This document shows, in pieces, positions 33,171 through 44,090 of a stretch of DNA of 64,000 nucleotides. The notes beneath the pieces are model-generated. The model saw nothing but the letters and a program-made list of their open reading frames with translations, had not been told where the DNA came from and did not search any database. The position numbers and the translations under genes are program-made. Source of the stretch: an uncultured Oscillospiraceae bacterium (GTDB lineage: Bacteria; Bacillota; Clostridia; Oscillospirales; Oscillospiraceae); assembly GCA_949878425.1 (NCBI GenBank), contig CATLAL010000005.1, positions 1 to 64,000 on the forward strand, in the 5' to 3' direction. Position 1 is the first letter of the stretch; every line of letters begins with the position of its first letter.

Positions 33171-34115
33171 ATGTTATTTTCGGGAAAAAACCGGCGGCAG
33201 GCCAAGCAGCCCGCCCAGGAGAAGAGCCTCTACCCGATCCTCCATGTGGCGGACAGCCTGAAGGCCTACCAGCAGGAGCTGGTGACAAAGGAGGTGGCCT
33301 CCCTCTCGGAGCTGGGCCGGGTGGGCTCCGCCTTCTCCGGCGTGCTCAGCGAGGCGGATCAGTTCCAGGAGAAGCTCCAGGAGCTGGGCGCATCCTTCTC
33401 CAATATTGACCAGACCTCGGAGCAGTTCGGCCAGGTTCGGGAGGAGATCGCCCAGACCGTGGCGGAGGCCCAGGGACAGATGGAGGCTCTGGGGCAGACG
33501 TCGATGCGGGTGCAGCAGTCCTACGCGGAGACGGCGGAGATCTTCTCCAAGCTGGAGGGCGCGATTCGGGAGATCCAGCAGTGTATGGGAAAGATCGTCT
33601 CCATCGCGGACCAGACCAACATCCTGGCCATCAACGCCTCCATCGAGGCCGCCCGGGCCGGCGTGGAGGGCCGGGGCTTCGCGGTGGTTGCCGCCCAGGT
33701 GAAGGAGTTGGCCAAGGAGATCAAGGTCCTGGCTCAGGAGGTCAACACCGGCGTCAGCGACGTGGAGGACCGGGCCGGCGAGCTCAGCGGCAGCATCCGG
33801 ACCTCCCAGGAGACGCTGGAGCAGGGCACGAGCATCGTCTCCCAGACGGACGAGAGCTTCCGCAAAATCACTGCCGCCGCCGAGGGGGCTGTGGACGTTC
33901 AGAATCAGATTTCCGGCGTCATTACCTCCTCCCAGGGGGATCTGCAGGTGCTCTGCCAATTTTTCGACCAGATTAAGGACCAGTACCAGGAGGTGGTCAA
34001 GCACATCGACAGGGCCAGCCGCCTGGGTACCACCAAGAGCGCCATGTTCGAGGACATGGATAATATGATTTCCCAGATCCCGCCCCTTATCAGGGATCTG
34101 GAGTCGCCCAACTGA
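33171..34115 (+). CDS. Soluble methyl-accepting chemotaxis protein
   Basis: A 314-residue cytoplasmic receptor without membrane segments or an input domain of its own. It is a long coiled coil with the conserved signalling hairpin at about residues 141-181 ([33 protein letters not shown]), the CheA/CheW-binding tip. The N-terminal 50 residues are basic/Gln-rich. The FIST protein encoded just upstream probably acts as its sensor. No other chemotaxis genes are present in the window, so the output partner must be elsewhere. Confidence 0.9.
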   Translation: MLFSGKNRRQAKQPAQEKSLYPILHVADSLKAYQQELVTKEVASLSELGRVGSAFSGVLSEADQFQEKLQELGASFSNIDQTSEQFGQVREEIAQTVAEAQGQMEALGQTSMRVQQSYAETAEIFSKLEGAIREIQQCMGKIVSIADQTNILAINASIEAARAGVEGRGFAVVAAQVKELAKEIKVLAQEVNTGVSDVEDRAGELSGSIRTSQETLEQGTSIVSQTDESFRKITAAAEGAVDVQNQISGVITSSQGDLQVLCQFFDQIKDQYQEVVKHIDRASRLGTTKSAMFEDMDNMISQIPPLIRDLESPN

Positions 34116-34227
34116 CGTCCTGCGTCCCCCGGCGAGGCGGAAAGCCCGGTCTTTCCGCTGTTCCCCTGTCCATTTGTGGCAGTTTGTGAACATTTTGTAA
34201 AAGCGGGAAAAATTTCTCAAAACCCTC

Positions 34228-34256
34228 TTGCAATATGGGGAGAGATGATGTAATAT
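34228..34256 (+). promoter_or_regulatory. groESL promoter
   Basis: TTGCAA (34228-34233), 17-base spacer, TAATAT (34251-34256), immediately ahead of CIRCE. Confidence 0.75.
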
Positions 34257-34264
34257 AAGCACCG

Positions 34265-34291
34265 TTAGCACTCAGAGATACAGAGTGCTAA
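34265..34291. promoter_or_regulatory. CIRCE operator of groESL
   Basis: Perfect TTAGCACTC - nine bases - GAGTGCTAA, located at the transcription start, the classical HrcA position. HrcA itself is not in the window. Confidence 0.96.
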
Positions 34292-34342
34292 CGGTGTCAG
34301 ATTTTGTTTACAAAAAATAATGATATAGGAGGAACTTAAGCT

Positions 34343-34627
34343 ATGAAACTCACACCTTTAGCGGACCGCGTTGTGCTCAAGCCCATGGAGGCCGAAGAGA
34401 CCACCAAGGGCGGCATCATCCTCACCTCCAGCGCCAAGGAGAAGCCCTCTGTAGCCGAGGTGGTGTCCGTGGGCCCCGGCGGCATGGTGGACGGCAAGGA
34501 AGTGACCATGTCCGTGAAGCCCGGCGACAAGGTTATCACCGATAAGTACGCCGGCTCCAACGTAAAGATCGGCGAGGACGAGTTTGTCATCGTCCGGCAG
34601 GGGGATATCCTGGCCATCGTGGAGTAA
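34343..34627 (+). CDS. groES: Co-chaperonin GroES
   Basis: A 94-residue heptameric lid of the GroEL chamber. MKLTPLADRVVLKPMEAEE, the mobile loop around residues 17-32 (EETTKGGIILTSSAKEK) and GDKVITDKYAG are diagnostic. AGGAGG ribosome site. First gene of the CIRCE-controlled groESL operon; the 220-bp gap to groEL is unusually long because a MITE-like repeat sits in it. Confidence 0.97.
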   Translation: MKLTPLADRVVLKPMEAEETTKGGIILTSSAKEKPSVAEVVSVGPGGMVDGKEVTMSVKPGDKVITDKYAGSNVKIGEDEFVIVRQGDILAIVE

Positions 34628-34809
34628 GGCCGGCCTTCCCTTTCTTTGTGGACAAAGAAAAGGAAGCGAAGAGAAAAACTTTTTGCGCAAAACTCCGTTT
34701 TGCTTACGGTTCTTATATTCCAGAGCGGGCCAATAACCTGAAGCAAGGCGGAGCCTTGCGGAAAAAATTCTTTTTGATCCTTTTTCTTAAAAGAAAAAGG
34801 ATGTATGCC
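34628..34809 (+). repeat. MITE-like repeat family 1, copy B, between groES and groEL
   Basis: The left-end hairpin CTTTCTTTG/CAAAGAAAAGG is followed by the family interior (GAGAAAAACTTTTTGCGCAA, AACTCCGTTTTGCTTA). The right-end hairpin CCTTTTTCTT/AAGAAAAAGG ends in ATGTATGCC at 34801-34809. The left inverted repeat has degenerated (GGCCTTCCC). It lies inside the groESL transcript. Confidence 0.7.
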
Positions 34810-34823
34810 AGATATTTTGATGA

Positions 34824-36477
<1,654 letters not shown>

Positions 36478-36635
36478 CAGCCGCAAGGACAAAATAGGGC
36501 TTGTCGGCCACCAGGGACCGCCGCGAGTGCGGCGTAACGAGCGTTTTGCCGGAGGCAAAACCTCGGCGCAGGGCGAATTCACTTCGCCCGAGCAGTTCAA
36601 ATCTTGGGGCCCCCATCGGGCCTGCCCGATGGGGC
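36478..36635. other. Inserted spacer between the two groEL 3' ends
   Basis: 158 bp without a gene. It is rich in short hairpins: GTTTTGCC/GGCAAAAC around 36541-36560, GGGCGAA/TTCGCCC near 36577-36590, and CCCCATCGGG/CCCGATGGGG at 36611-36634. The last ends two bases before the second groEL 3' copy. Confidence 0.6.
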
Positions 36636-36706
36636 GGCAGATAAGCCCGAGCCCCCCGCTCCCCCGGCGCCCGGCGGAATGGGCGGCATGGACGGTATGT
36701 ATTAAT
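36636..36706 (+). repeat. 71-bp groEL 3' end, second copy (non-coding)
   Basis: An exact duplicate of the terminal coding region of groEL including the TAA, lying downstream of the real stop and not joined to an open frame. The original terminator region follows it. Confidence 0.93.
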
Positions 36707-36756
36707 AAACGTTCTATAAGCTTTGCAATCACTGAATTTTTGGATAGTACAGCTGC

Positions 36757-36793
36757 AGCCGATACCCTCTTAGCCGGGGGTATCGGCTTTTTT
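36757..36793 (+). terminator. groESL terminator
   Basis: AGCCGATACCC (36757-36767) pairs with GGGTATCGGCT (36778-36788), followed by TTTTTT. It lies after the duplicated groEL end. Confidence 0.9.
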
Positions 36794-36819
36794 AAAAAGG
36801 AGGTTAAACTGTGCAAAAT

Positions 36820-36866
36820 AGTCAAACACTTGAAAAAACGCATTTTGCGTTTTTTCAAGTGAGTTG
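36820..36866. repeat. Solo palindromic end of MITE-like family 2
   Basis: AGTCAAACACTTGAAAAAAC followed by GCA, a TTT loop and the complementary arm to 36861, then AGTTGAT. The 16-base stem is perfect. It matches the two ends of the element at 59142-59324 joined without an interior. An AAGGAGG ribosome-site-like sequence and a GTG at 36811 open an 18-codon frame across it, probably by chance. Confidence 0.55.
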
Positions 36867-36942
36867 ATGTAGTAACCGCAGTTGAGAACGAGTAAACCTT
36901 GGGCTCCGCTCAAACCCGCGGGCGTTGTCCCAGCCCCCACCG

Positions 36943-36993
36943 CCCCAGTGATTTTGCATGGCCGCACCGAGCGGCCATGCAAAATCACTGGGG
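36943..36993. other. 23-bp perfect stem-loop
   Basis: The 23 bases at 36943-36965 (CCCCAGTGATTTTGCATGGC...) pair perfectly with 36971-36993 around a five-base loop. Part of the arm (TTGCAAAATCACAGGG) recurs at 36998-37013. It lies between convergent groESL and the ribosomal superoperon. The rest of 36867-37127 has no gene. Confidence 0.65.
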
Positions 36994-37127
36994 CCGTTGC
37001 AAAATCACAGGGCGGCCCTAAGCTTTACCTCTTTTTAACTGTGGTCACGATATCTCCAAACAAGGCCGGTCAAATGAAAGGCTCTCGGCGAGCTATTCTT
37101 TTCCAAAGGAAGCTTTTGAAACGTGTG

Positions 37128-37178
37128 AACAAAAAGCGGCGCCCCCCGATGCGCATTCATGTGCCGCATCAGGGGGCG
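37128..37178 (-). terminator. Terminator of the S10-spc-alpha superoperon
   Basis: CGCCCCCCGATGCG (37140-37153) pairs with CGCATCAGGGGGCG (37165-37178) with one mismatch; the minus strand continues CCGCTTTTTG. It lies 46 bp beyond the rplQ stop. Confidence 0.8.
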
Positions 37179-37223
37179 TCCGCATGTTCTGCTCCTTGGG
37201 GTACAGCAGAGCGGCCTGTGGGA

Positions 37224-37565
37224 TCAGACCAGCTCGATCATCGCGGTCTCCGCAGCGTCGCCCCGGCGCACGCCGGTGCGGGTAATGCGGGTATAGCCGC
37301 CGCTGCGCTCCGCGTAGTTGGGGGCGATCTCCTTAAAGACCTTATGCACCACATCCTCGCGGGTGATAAAAGCCATGGCCTGCCGGTAGGCGGCCAGGTC
37401 GCCCTTCTTTCCCAGGGTGATCATCTTCTCAGCCATGGGACGGATCTCCTTGCAGCGGGTGATAGTGGACTCCATCTTCCCATTGTCCAGGAAATCGGTC
37501 ACCTGCTGACGGAGCATCGCTCTGCGTTGATCGGTTGTCCTACCGAGTTTGCGCGTTCCGGGCAT
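37224..37565 (-). CDS. rplQ: 50S ribosomal protein L17
   Basis: A 113-residue protein of the large subunit near the exit tunnel. It begins with the conserved [20 protein letters not shown] and ends [14 protein letters not shown]. The length is normal for Firmicutes. Last gene of the superoperon, 63 bp after rpoA, followed by the terminator. Confidence 0.97.
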   Translation of the reverse strand: MPGTRKLGRTTDQRRAMLRQQVTDFLDNGKMESTITRCKEIRPMAEKMITLGKKGDLAAYRQAMAFITREDVVHKVFKEIAPNYAERSGGYTRITRTGVRRGDAAETAMIELV

Positions 37566-37628
37566 TGTAGGTTTCCTCCTTCAAAAAGGCGTTGTTCCGC
37601 GGTCCATACCGCTCCGCAGAACAGTCTG

Positions 37629-38579
37629 TCAGTTGGTTTCTTCGTCCGCCAGGGACAGGCCCATCATAGAAAGCTTGTGGATGACCTCCTCCAGGGACTT
37701 GCGCCCCAGATTGCGGACCTTCATCATCTCGTCCTCTGTCTTGCTGATGAGGTCCTCCACCGTGTTGATATTCGCCCGCTTGAGGCAGTTGAAGCTGCGT
37801 ACGCTGAGGTCCAGCTCCTCAATGGTCAGCTCCAGCACCTTGTCCCGCTGGGTCTCCGCCTTCTCCACCACAGTGGAGCGGGAGCCGACGGTGTCGCTCA
37901 GGTCGGTAAACAGGGTGAAGTGGTCGCAGAGGATCTTCGCCCCCAGGCTCACCGCGTCCCGGGCGGAGATGGTGGAGTCCGTCCAGACCTCAATGGTCAG
38001 CTTATCAAAATCCGTCATATTCCCCACGCGGGTGTTCTCAACGGTGTAGTTCACCTTGTATACGGGGGTGTAGATGGAGTCAACGGGGATGACGCCGATG
38101 ATATTCTGCTGAGCCTTGTTGCGGTCAGCGGGCACATAGCCCCGGCCATGGTTCAGGGTAATCTCCATATTCAGCGTAGCGCCGCTGCCCAGGGTGGCGA
38201 GATGGAGCTCAGGGTTGAGCACCTCCACCTCCCCGTCGCTCTTGATGTCGCCGGCTGTCACCTCACAGGGTCCCACCGCCTCAATAAAGACGGTCTTGAC
38301 CCCCTCGCTGTGGAGCTTGGTGATCAGCTGCTTGACATTGAGAACGATCTCCGTCACATCCTCCTTGACGCCGGGGATGGTGGTAAACTCGTGCTGCACA
38401 CCGGTAATCTTGATGCTGGTGGCGGCGGTGCCGGGCAGGGAGGAGAGCATAATGCGGCGCAGCGCGTTGCCGAGGGTGGTGCCGTAGCCCCGCTCCAGGG
38501 GCTCTACCACGTACTTTCCATAGGAATCATCGCCAGGGGTCTCGATACACTCAATCTGGGGCTTCTCGATTTCTATCAT
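37629..38579 (-). CDS. rpoA: RNA polymerase alpha subunit
   Basis: A 316-residue subunit that nucleates polymerase assembly. The N-terminal dimerisation/assembly domain covers about 1-230 ([20 protein letters not shown]) and the C-terminal DNA/activator-binding domain about 240-310 ([32 protein letters not shown]). A normal length with no rearrangement. Located between rpsD and rplQ as in most bacteria. Confidence 0.98.
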   Translation of the reverse strand: MIEIEKPQIECIETPGDDSYGKYVVEPLERGYGTTLGNALRRIMLSSLPGTAATSIKITGVQHEFTTIPGVKEDVTEIVLNVKQLITKLHSEGVKTVFIEAVGPCEVTAGDIKSDGEVEVLNPELHLATLGSGATLNMEITLNHGRGYVPADRNKAQQNIIGVIPVDSIYTPVYKVNYTVENTRVGNMTDFDKLTIEVWTDSTISARDAVSLGAKILCDHFTLFTDLSDTVGSRSTVVEKAETQRDKVLELTIEELDLSVRSFNCLKRANINTVEDLISKTEDEMMKVRNLGRKSLEEVIHKLSMMGLSLADEETN

Positions 38580-38663
38580 CCAGTACCCTCCTTCTCATGC
38601 AGATCCACAGCAGTGGGACCCGCTCTAAATCCAGTTCGCGTGATAATCGAGGGTAGACTCCGC

Positions 38664-39269
38664 TTACTTGGAGTACAGCTCGACGATGAGATGCTCCTCA
38701 ATGGGCATATCATTGATGTCCTCGCGCACGGGCAGGCGGCTGACCGTACCCTTGAGCGCGTTCTTTTCCCGCTCCAGCCACTGGGGGACCAGAACCATGG
38801 GGGCGTCCTCGCCGGTCAGGCGCTTAAAGATCGGGGATGTGCGGCTGGTATCCCGGACCTCGATGACGTCGCCGGGCTTGACAAGGTAAGAGGGGATGTT
38901 GACTTTCTTGCCGTTGACGGTAAAATGGGCGTGGTTCACCAGCTGGCGGGCCTGGCGGCGGGTCATGGCAAAGCCCAGACGGTACACCACGTTGTCCAGC
39001 CTGCGCTCAATCAGGACCAGCAGCTCCTCGCCGGTCTTGCCCTGGCTTCTGGCGGCCTTCTCGTAGTACATCCGGAACTGCTTCTCCATGATGCCATAGA
39101 CGAACTTGACCTTCTGCTTTTCCTGGAGCTGAAGGGCATACTCGCTCTTCTTCTTGCGCATCTGGCCGCCGGGGTTGCGCTCGGTGGTTTTCTTCCCGTA
39201 GCCCATGGCGGCGGGAGAGATGCCCAGCGCCTTGCAGCGCTTGGCAATGGGCTGCATATTCTTAGCCAT
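38664..39269 (-). CDS. rpsD: 30S ribosomal protein S4
   Basis: A 201-residue primary 16S rRNA-binding protein that also autoregulates in other bacteria. The S4 domain lies at about 90-150 ([40 protein letters not shown]). The N-terminal zinc-type Cys cluster is not present. The 84-bp gap to rpoA is free of genes and might contain an S4 target, which I cannot confirm. Confidence 0.97.
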   Translation of the reverse strand: MAKNMQPIAKRCKALGISPAAMGYGKKTTERNPGGQMRKKKSEYALQLQEKQKVKFVYGIMEKQFRMYYEKAARSQGKTGEELLVLIERRLDNVVYRLGFAMTRRQARQLVNHAHFTVNGKKVNIPSYLVKPGDVIEVRDTSRTSPIFKRLTGEDAPMVLVPQWLEREKNALKGTVSRLPVREDINDMPIEEHLIVELYSK

Positions 39270-39293
39270 AGAAAAATTCCTCCTTCTTCCGAT

Positions 39294-39695
39294 TTACACG
39301 CGGCGGCGCTTGGGCGGGCGGCAGCCGTTGTGGGGGATGGGGGTGACGTCCTTAATCATGGTCACCTCCAGGCCCACGGCCTGCAGCGCCCGGATGGCGG
39401 CCTCGCGGCCCTGTCCGGGGCCCTTGACAAAGACCTCCACGGTCTTCAGACCGTGCTCCATCGCGGCGCGGGCGGCCACCTCGGCGGCGGTCTGGGCGGC
39501 GAAGGGGGTGGACTTCTTGCTGCCACGGAAACCCTGTCCACCGGAGGAGGCCCAGGAGATGGCATTGCCCTGGGTGTCGGTGACGGTCACCATGGTGTTG
39601 TTGAAGGAAGAACGGATATGGACCTGACCCCGTTCGATGTTCTTCTTTTCGCGGCGGCGGCGGATGACCCGCTTGCCAGTCTTCGGTGCAGCCAT
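39294..39695 (-). CDS. rpsK: 30S ribosomal protein S11
   Basis: A 133-residue platform protein. [20 protein letters not shown] and [13 protein letters not shown] are the family signatures, and the basic tail [12 protein letters not shown] is typical. It sits 15 bp after rpsM and 24 bp before rpsD. Confidence 0.97.
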   Translation of the reverse strand: MAAPKTGKRVIRRRREKKNIERGQVHIRSSFNNTMVTVTDTQGNAISWASSGGQGFRGSKKSTPFAAQTAAEVAARAAMEHGLKTVEVFVKGPGQGREAAIRALQAVGLEVTMIKDVTPIPHNGCRPPKRRRV

Positions 39696-39710
39696 AATTC
39701 TTCTCCCTCC

Positions 39711-40079
39711 TTACTTCTTCTTGTTGGCAATGGTCTTCTTGGGGCCCTTGCGGGTGCGGGCGTTGGTCTTGCTGCGCTGGCCGCGGACGGGCAGGCCCCT
39801 GCGGTGGCGGATGCCCCGGTAGCAGCCGATCTCCGTCAGGCGCTTGATGTCCATGGCCACGGAGCGGCGCAGGTCGCCCTCCACGGCGTAGCCGTGGTCG
39901 ATGGCCTCGCGGAGCTTGCTCTCCTCGGCCTCGGTCAGATCCTTCACCCGGGTGTCGGGGTTGATCCCGGTCTTTTCCAGGATGTCCTTGGCGCTCTTGC
40001 GGCCAATCCCGTAGATATAGGTGAGCCCAATCTCGATCCTCTTGTCCTTGGGCAGGTCAATACCGGCAATTCTTGCCAT
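39711..40079 (-). CDS. rpsM: 30S ribosomal protein S13
   Basis: A 122-residue head protein contacting tRNA and the inter-subunit bridge. [20 protein letters not shown], the helix-hairpin-helix (LEKTGINPD) and [19 protein letters not shown] are diagnostic. Follows rpmJ. Confidence 0.97.
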   Translation of the reverse strand: MARIAGIDLPKDKRIEIGLTYIYGIGRKSAKDILEKTGINPDTRVKDLTEAEESKLREAIDHGYAVEGDLRRSVAMDIKRLTEIGCYRGIRHRRGLPVRGQRSKTNARTRKGPKKTIANKKK

Positions 40080-40102
40080 TAAATTCGCACCTCCAAATTC
40101 AC

Positions 40103-40216
40103 TTAGCCCTGTCTCTGCTTATGCTTGGGGTTCTCGCAGATCACCATCAGGCGGCCCTTGCGGCGAATGATCTTGCACTTTTCGCACATGGGCTTCACGG
40201 ACGGTCTTACTTTCAT
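40103..40216 (-). CDS. rpmJ: 50S ribosomal protein L36
   Basis: A 37-residue protein, [20 protein letters not shown] at the start and ending PKHKQRQG. The zinc ligands Cys-x2-Cys...Cys...His are all present, so this is the zinc-binding (C+) form. ATG 40216 lies behind AGGAGG. It sits between infA and rpsM in the usual order. Confidence 0.96.
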   Translation of the reverse strand: MKVRPSVKPMCEKCKIIRRKGRLMVICENPKHKQRQG

Positions 40217-40228
40217 GCTGTGTACCTC

Positions 40229-40447
40229 CTACTTTGTACGCCAGGTAATCCGGCCGCGGGTCAGGTCATAGGGCGACATCTCCACCGTAACCTTGTCACC
40301 GGGCAGAATTCTGATGAAATTCATTCTGAGTTTTCCGGAAATATGGGCCAAAATGGTATGGCCGTTTCCAATGTCTACTTGGAATGTAGTGTTGGGGAGC
40401 GCTTCGACGACAACGCCCTCAACTTCAATCATATCGGATTTTGCCAA
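40229..40447 (-). CDS. infA: Translation initiation factor IF-1
   Basis: A 72-residue OB-fold factor that occupies the ribosomal A site during initiation. It reads (M)[20 protein letters not shown] and [20 protein letters not shown]. The start is a TTG at 40447 (GGAGGG ribosome site); a longer frame to 40576 overlaps the preceding gene and is rejected. The rare TTG may limit its expression relative to the ribosomal proteins. Confidence 0.95.
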   Translation of the reverse strand: MAKSDMIEVEGVVVEALPNTTFQVDIGNGHTILAHISGKLRMNFIRILPGDKVTVEMSPYDLTRGRITWRTK

Positions 40448-40451
40448 GTGC

Positions 40452-40736
40452 TTATCCCTCCTGGTCTGGATTACCATCCCCGCCGAACTGGGCGAGGGCC
40501 TTGCGGAGCTCACTGTTGGTGATTTTCTCTCCGCCTCTGATCTTTTCGGCGGCCCGGCAGCCGTAGCGGGTGACAAAGGAGACGTGCTTTTTTTTCTTCC
40601 GCTTCGGACTTTCCAGCTTTCGGGCCTTGCCGTCTGCCAGCAGGAGGAAGTCCCCCTCTACCTCCAGAACGAAGAAGAGCCTTCCCTGGTCCCTGCCGGC
40701 AGTGGATTTCACAATGTCTGATCGCGCAATCTCCAT
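40452..40736 (-). CDS. KOW-domain (L14e-like) RNA-binding protein
   Basis: A 94-residue protein, [20 protein letters not shown] followed by [20 protein letters not shown]. The N-terminal KOW motif and basic linker ([10 protein letters not shown]) fit the small KOW/L14e-like proteins encoded between map and infA in many Clostridia. It probably binds RNA or ribosomes; its role is unknown. ATG 40736 is chosen over the TTG at 40742. The gene starts six bases after the map stop and ends four bases before infA starts. Confidence 0.85.
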   Translation of the reverse strand: MEIARSDIVKSTAGRDQGRLFFVLEVEGDFLLLADGKARKLESPKRKKKKHVSFVTRYGCRAAEKIRGGEKITNSELRKALAQFGGDGNPDQEG

Positions 40737-40742
40737 AGCCAA

Positions 40743-41507
40743 TTACTCCGCTTTCGCCTCGGGATCCGTCAGAAGCTCCGGCTCCCCATCTGTAATCAGA
40801 ATGGTGTTTTCATAGTGCGCGGAGAGCCGTCCGTCGGCGGTTTTGACCGTCCAGCCGTCCGCCATAACGCTGATGCCGGCGCGGCCCGCGTTCACCATGG
40901 GCTCCACCGCGATGGTCATGCCCCGCAGAAGACGGGGGCGGCCCATGCGGGGCTCCACAAAGTTGGGGACCTCCGGTGCCTCGTGCATCTTGCGGCCGAT
41001 TCCGTGGCCCACGTACTCCCGGACCACGGAATAGCCGTTTGATTCCACATAGCGCTGGATCGCGCCGGAGACATCCGGCAGGCGATATCCCTCCCGGGCG
41101 TACTTGAGGCCCTCGAAGAAGCTCTGGCGGGTCACGTCAATGAGCCGCTGGGCCTCCTCAGAGATCCTGCCGCAGGGGTAGGTGCCCGCGCAGTCGCCGT
41201 GGAAGCCGTCCTTGAACGCCCCCACATCGATGGACACGATATCCCCCTCCTTCAGCACCCGGCCGCCCGGAATGCCGTGGATGACCTCGTCGTTCACCGA
41301 GACGCACACGCTGGCGGGGAAGCCGTTGTAGCCCAGAAAGCTGGGCTCGGCTCCGTGGGACTTGATAAACCGGTGTACCGCTCTGTCAATTTCTCGGGTT
41401 GTTACGCCAGGGGCTACCATAGCTCCCGCCAAGGCGCGAGCCGCCGCGGTAATTTTCCCCGCCTGGCGCATCAGTGCTATCTCATGGCTGGATTTGAGGG
41501 TAATCAT
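40743..41507 (-). CDS. map: Methionine aminopeptidase, type I
   Basis: A 254-residue dinuclear metalloprotease removing N-terminal Met. Metal ligands are seen in VSIDVGAFKDGFHGDCAGTY (two Asp), GHGIGRKMHE (His), AVEPMVN (Glu) and the C-terminal HYENTILIT (Glu). It overlaps the adk stop by four bases (ATGA) and is part of the secY-adk-map block. Confidence 0.96.
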   Translation of the reverse strand: MITLKSSHEIALMRQAGKITAAARALAGAMVAPGVTTREIDRAVHRFIKSHGAEPSFLGYNGFPASVCVSVNDEVIHGIPGGRVLKEGDIVSIDVGAFKDGFHGDCAGTYPCGRISEEAQRLIDVTRQSFFEGLKYAREGYRLPDVSGAIQRYVESNGYSVVREYVGHGIGRKMHEAPEVPNFVEPRMGRPRLLRGMTIAVEPMVNAGRAGISVMADGWTVKTADGRLSAHYENTILITDGEPELLTDPEAKAE

Positions 41508-42142
41508 TTTTCAATCCCCAAAACAGCCAGGATGGCCGCTGTGGTCTCCTCCCGGTCTCCGGCGGACGCCACCGGCCGGAGCAGGCCCCGCTGGCGGTAG
41601 AACTCCACCAGGGGCTCTGTCTCCGTGTGGTAGACCTTGAGGCGTTCGCGGACCGTCTCCGGGGCGTCGTCCTTGCGCTGGACCAGCTGTCCGCCGCAGT
41701 TGTCGCAGATTCCCTCCACCCTGGGGGGGAGGTTCGCCACGTGGTAGCTGGACCCGCAGGCCCCGCACACCCGGCGTCCGCTCATGCGGCTGAGAATCTC
41801 TTCCTCGCTGATCTCCAGGGAGACTACCGCGTCAAAGGCAATGCCGGCCTTCTCCAGGGCCTCGGCCTGGGCGATGGTGCGGGGCACCCCGTCCAGGATA
41901 AAGCCGCCCGCGCAGTCGCTCTGGGCCAGACGCTCATGGACAATGCCGATGATGACTTCGTCCGGCACCAGGGTTCCGGCGTCGAGATAGCTCTTGGCCT
42001 TCAGTCCGGTGGGCGTGCCGTCCTTGATGGCGGCGCGGAGGATGTTGCCGGTGGAGATGGAGGGGATGCCCAGCCGCTTGCACAGAACCTCGGCCTGGGT
42101 GCCCTTTCCTGCGCCGGGGGCGCCTAACAGAATCAGCCTCAT
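41504..42142 (-). CDS. adk: Adenylate kinase
   Basis: A 212-residue long-form enzyme interconverting 2 ADP with ATP and AMP. The P-loop GAPGAGKGT lies at residues 7-15 and the AMP-binding FILDGVPRT segment follows. The lid carries a zinc-type cysteine set (CGACGSSYH...CDNCG) usual for Gram-positives. It sits 10 bp after secY. Confidence 0.97.
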   Translation of the reverse strand: MRLILLGAPGAGKGTQAEVLCKRLGIPSISTGNILRAAIKDGTPTGLKAKSYLDAGTLVPDEVIIGIVHERLAQSDCAGGFILDGVPRTIAQAEALEKAGIAFDAVVSLEISEEEILSRMSGRRVCGACGSSYHVANLPPRVEGICDNCGGQLVQRKDDAPETVRERLKVYHTETEPLVEFYRQRGLLRPVASAGDREETTAAILAVLGIEK

Positions 42143-42152
42143 ATCCCTCTCC

Positions 42153-43436
42153 TTATTCCAGGAAGCCCTTGTACTGGCGCATCACCATTTGGTTTTCCAG
42201 GGCCTGGACTGTCTCCAGGGCCACGCCCACCACGATGATGACGCTGGTGCCGCCGATGCCCAGATTGACGGTAGTAAACTTGTCAGCAATCAGGGGCAAA
42301 ATGGCCACAATGCCCAGGTAGATGGCCCCGAAGAGGGTGATCTTGCTCAGGACCCTGGCAATAAAGTCGCTGGTGGGCCGGCCCGGACGGAAGCCGGGGA
42401 TAAAGCCGCCGTTGCGCTTGAGGTTGTTGGAGATCTCAACAGGGTTGAACTGGATGGTGGCGTAGAAGTAGCTGAAGCCGATAATGAGGATAAAGTAGAT
42501 CACAAGGTAGAAAATGGACTTGTTGTCAATGGCGTTCAGCACGCCGGCCCAGAAGGTGCCCTTCTCCGGCGCGGGCAGGAAGGCCCCGATGGTGGCCGGA
42601 ATGGTGGCAATGGACTGGGCGAAGATGATGGGCAGCACGCCGGACATGTTCACCTTCATGGGAAGGCTGCTGGACTGTCCGCCGTACATCTTGCGGCCCA
42701 CCTGGCGCTTGGCGTACTGGACCGGGATGCGGCGCTCGGCATCGTTGACGAACACGATGAGGACCACCAGCAGCAGCACACCCACCAGTATGAGGATCAC
42801 CCAGGCCCAGTGCATGGTGCTGGCCAGGATGGCGCTGTACAGGGTGGAGATCATGGAGGGGACGCGGGAGATGATGCCGGCGAAAAGGATCATGGAGATG
42901 CCGTTGCCCACGCCGAACTCGTTGCACTGCTCTCCCAGCCACATGAGGAAGCTGGAGCCGGCCACGAAGGAGACGATGATCACCAGGGCCGCCCAGATGC
43001 CGTTGTCGGTCAGGATGTTCAGCTGCCGCTTCATAATGAAGTAATAGCCCAGGGCCTGAAGGAAGGCGATGGCCACAGTGGAGTAGCGGGTGATGGACTG
43101 AAGCTTCCGCTTGCCCTCCTCGCCGCCCTCCCGCTGCATCCGCTCCAGGGCGGGGATGGCCACCGTCAGCAGCTGGATGATGATGGAGCTGTTGATATAG
43201 GGCTGAATGCCCATGGCGAACACCGTTGCCTGGGCCAGGGCGCCGCCGCTCATGACGTTGTACAGGCCCAGAATGGTGGTGCCCATATTGCCCAGATAAT
43301 AGCGCAGGGCCTCGGTGTCCACATAGGGGACCGGGATGGCGCTGCCGATGCGGTAGATCACCAGGATCAGCAGCGTGAACATAATCTTTTTCCGCAGTTC
43401 GGGGATGCCCCACGCCTTGCGTATCGTTTGGATCAT
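42153..43436 (-). CDS. secY: Protein translocase subunit SecY
   Basis: A 427-residue, ten-helix channel of the Sec translocon in the cytoplasmic membrane. The AYVMALGIQPYIN-type segment (FAMGIQPYINSSIIIQLL), the C5 loop GFIPGFRPGRPT and the plug region are recognisable. It begins two bases after the rplO stop. Confidence 0.98.
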   Translation of the reverse strand: MIQTIRKAWGIPELRKKIMFTLLILVIYRIGSAIPVPYVDTEALRYYLGNMGTTILGLYNVMSGGALAQATVFAMGIQPYINSSIIIQLLTVAIPALERMQREGGEEGKRKLQSITRYSTVAIAFLQALGYYFIMKRQLNILTDNGIWAALVIIVSFVAGSSFLMWLGEQCNEFGVGNGISMILFAGIISRVPSMISTLYSAILASTMHWAWVILILVGVLLLVVLIVFVNDAERRIPVQYAKRQVGRKMYGGQSSSLPMKVNMSGVLPIIFAQSIATIPATIGAFLPAPEKGTFWAGVLNAIDNKSIFYLVIYFILIIGFSYFYATIQFNPVEISNNLKRNGGFIPGFRPGRPTSDFIARVLSKITLFGAIYLGIVAILPLIADKFTTVNLGIGGTSVIIVVGVALETVQALENQMVMRQYKGFLE

Positions 43437-43438
43437 GC

Positions 43439-43879
43439 TTACTTCACCTCCGCCTTTCCTCCCGCCGCCTCAATCGCTGCCTGGGCGGACTTGGAGAATG
43501 CGGAAGCCTCCACGGTGAGTTTCTTTGTAATTTTTCCATTGCCCAGCACCTTGTAGCCGTAGGGGCACTTGCTGAGGATGCCCCGGTCCAGGAGCGCCTG
43601 GGCGGTGACGGTGTCGCCGTCGTTGAACGCGTTGAGTGCGCCGAGGTTGATGATCTCCAGGGGCTTGGCGAAAATGTTGTTGAAGCCCCGCTTGGGCACC
43701 CGGCGGGCCAGAGGCATCTGGCCGCCCTCGAACCCAACGCGGACGCCGCCGCCGCTGCGGGCGCCCTGGCCCTTGTGGCCGCGGCCCGCGGTCTTGCCGT
43801 TGCCCGTACCGGCGCCGCGGCCCTTGCGCTTTCCAGCGTGGGTGGAGCCGGCGGCGGGAGACAGCTCGTGCATATTCAT
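43439..43879 (-). CDS. rplO: 50S ribosomal protein L15
   Basis: A 146-residue protein. The glycine/arginine-rich N-terminus ([20 protein letters not shown]) and [10 protein letters not shown] are diagnostic of the large-subunit L15. Normal length, in the usual place before secY. Confidence 0.97.
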   Translation of the reverse strand: MNMHELSPAAGSTHAGKRKGRGAGTGNGKTAGRGHKGQGARSGGGVRVGFEGGQMPLARRVPKRGFNNIFAKPLEIINLGALNAFNDGDTVTAQALLDRGILSKCPYGYKVLGNGKITKKLTVEASAFSKSAQAAIEAAGGKAEVK

Positions 43880-43893
43880 AGTCCGGTACCTCC

Positions 43894-44076
43894 TTACTTC
43901 GTCTCTTCGACGCTGAGCAGATAGCTGATCTGGGCGATCTTGCCCCGCGTCTGTGGATTGTCGGGCTGGGTGGTGGAATCCCCGATTCTGCGCAGCCCCA
44001 GGGAGTTGGCAGTGGCGATGTGCTTATCCAATCTGCCGTTGAGGCTCTTTACAAGCCTGATGTTCAGCTTTGCCAT
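43894..44076 (-). CDS. rpmD: 50S ribosomal protein L30
   Basis: A 60-residue protein, [20 protein letters not shown], with the [19 protein letters not shown] signature. Located between rpsE and rplO. Confidence 0.96.
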   Translation of the reverse strand: MAKLNIRLVKSLNGRLDKHIATANSLGLRRIGDSTTQPDNPQTRGKIAQISYLLSVEETK

Positions 44077-44090
44077 GTCACAGCCCCTCC

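Noticed and set aside
36882..40082. A 1066-codon plus-strand open frame opposite rplQ-rpoA-rpsD-rpsK-rpsM
   Set aside because: It is the complement of real ribosomal genes; stop codons are rare there because of GC-rich codon bias. No ribosome site and no domain.
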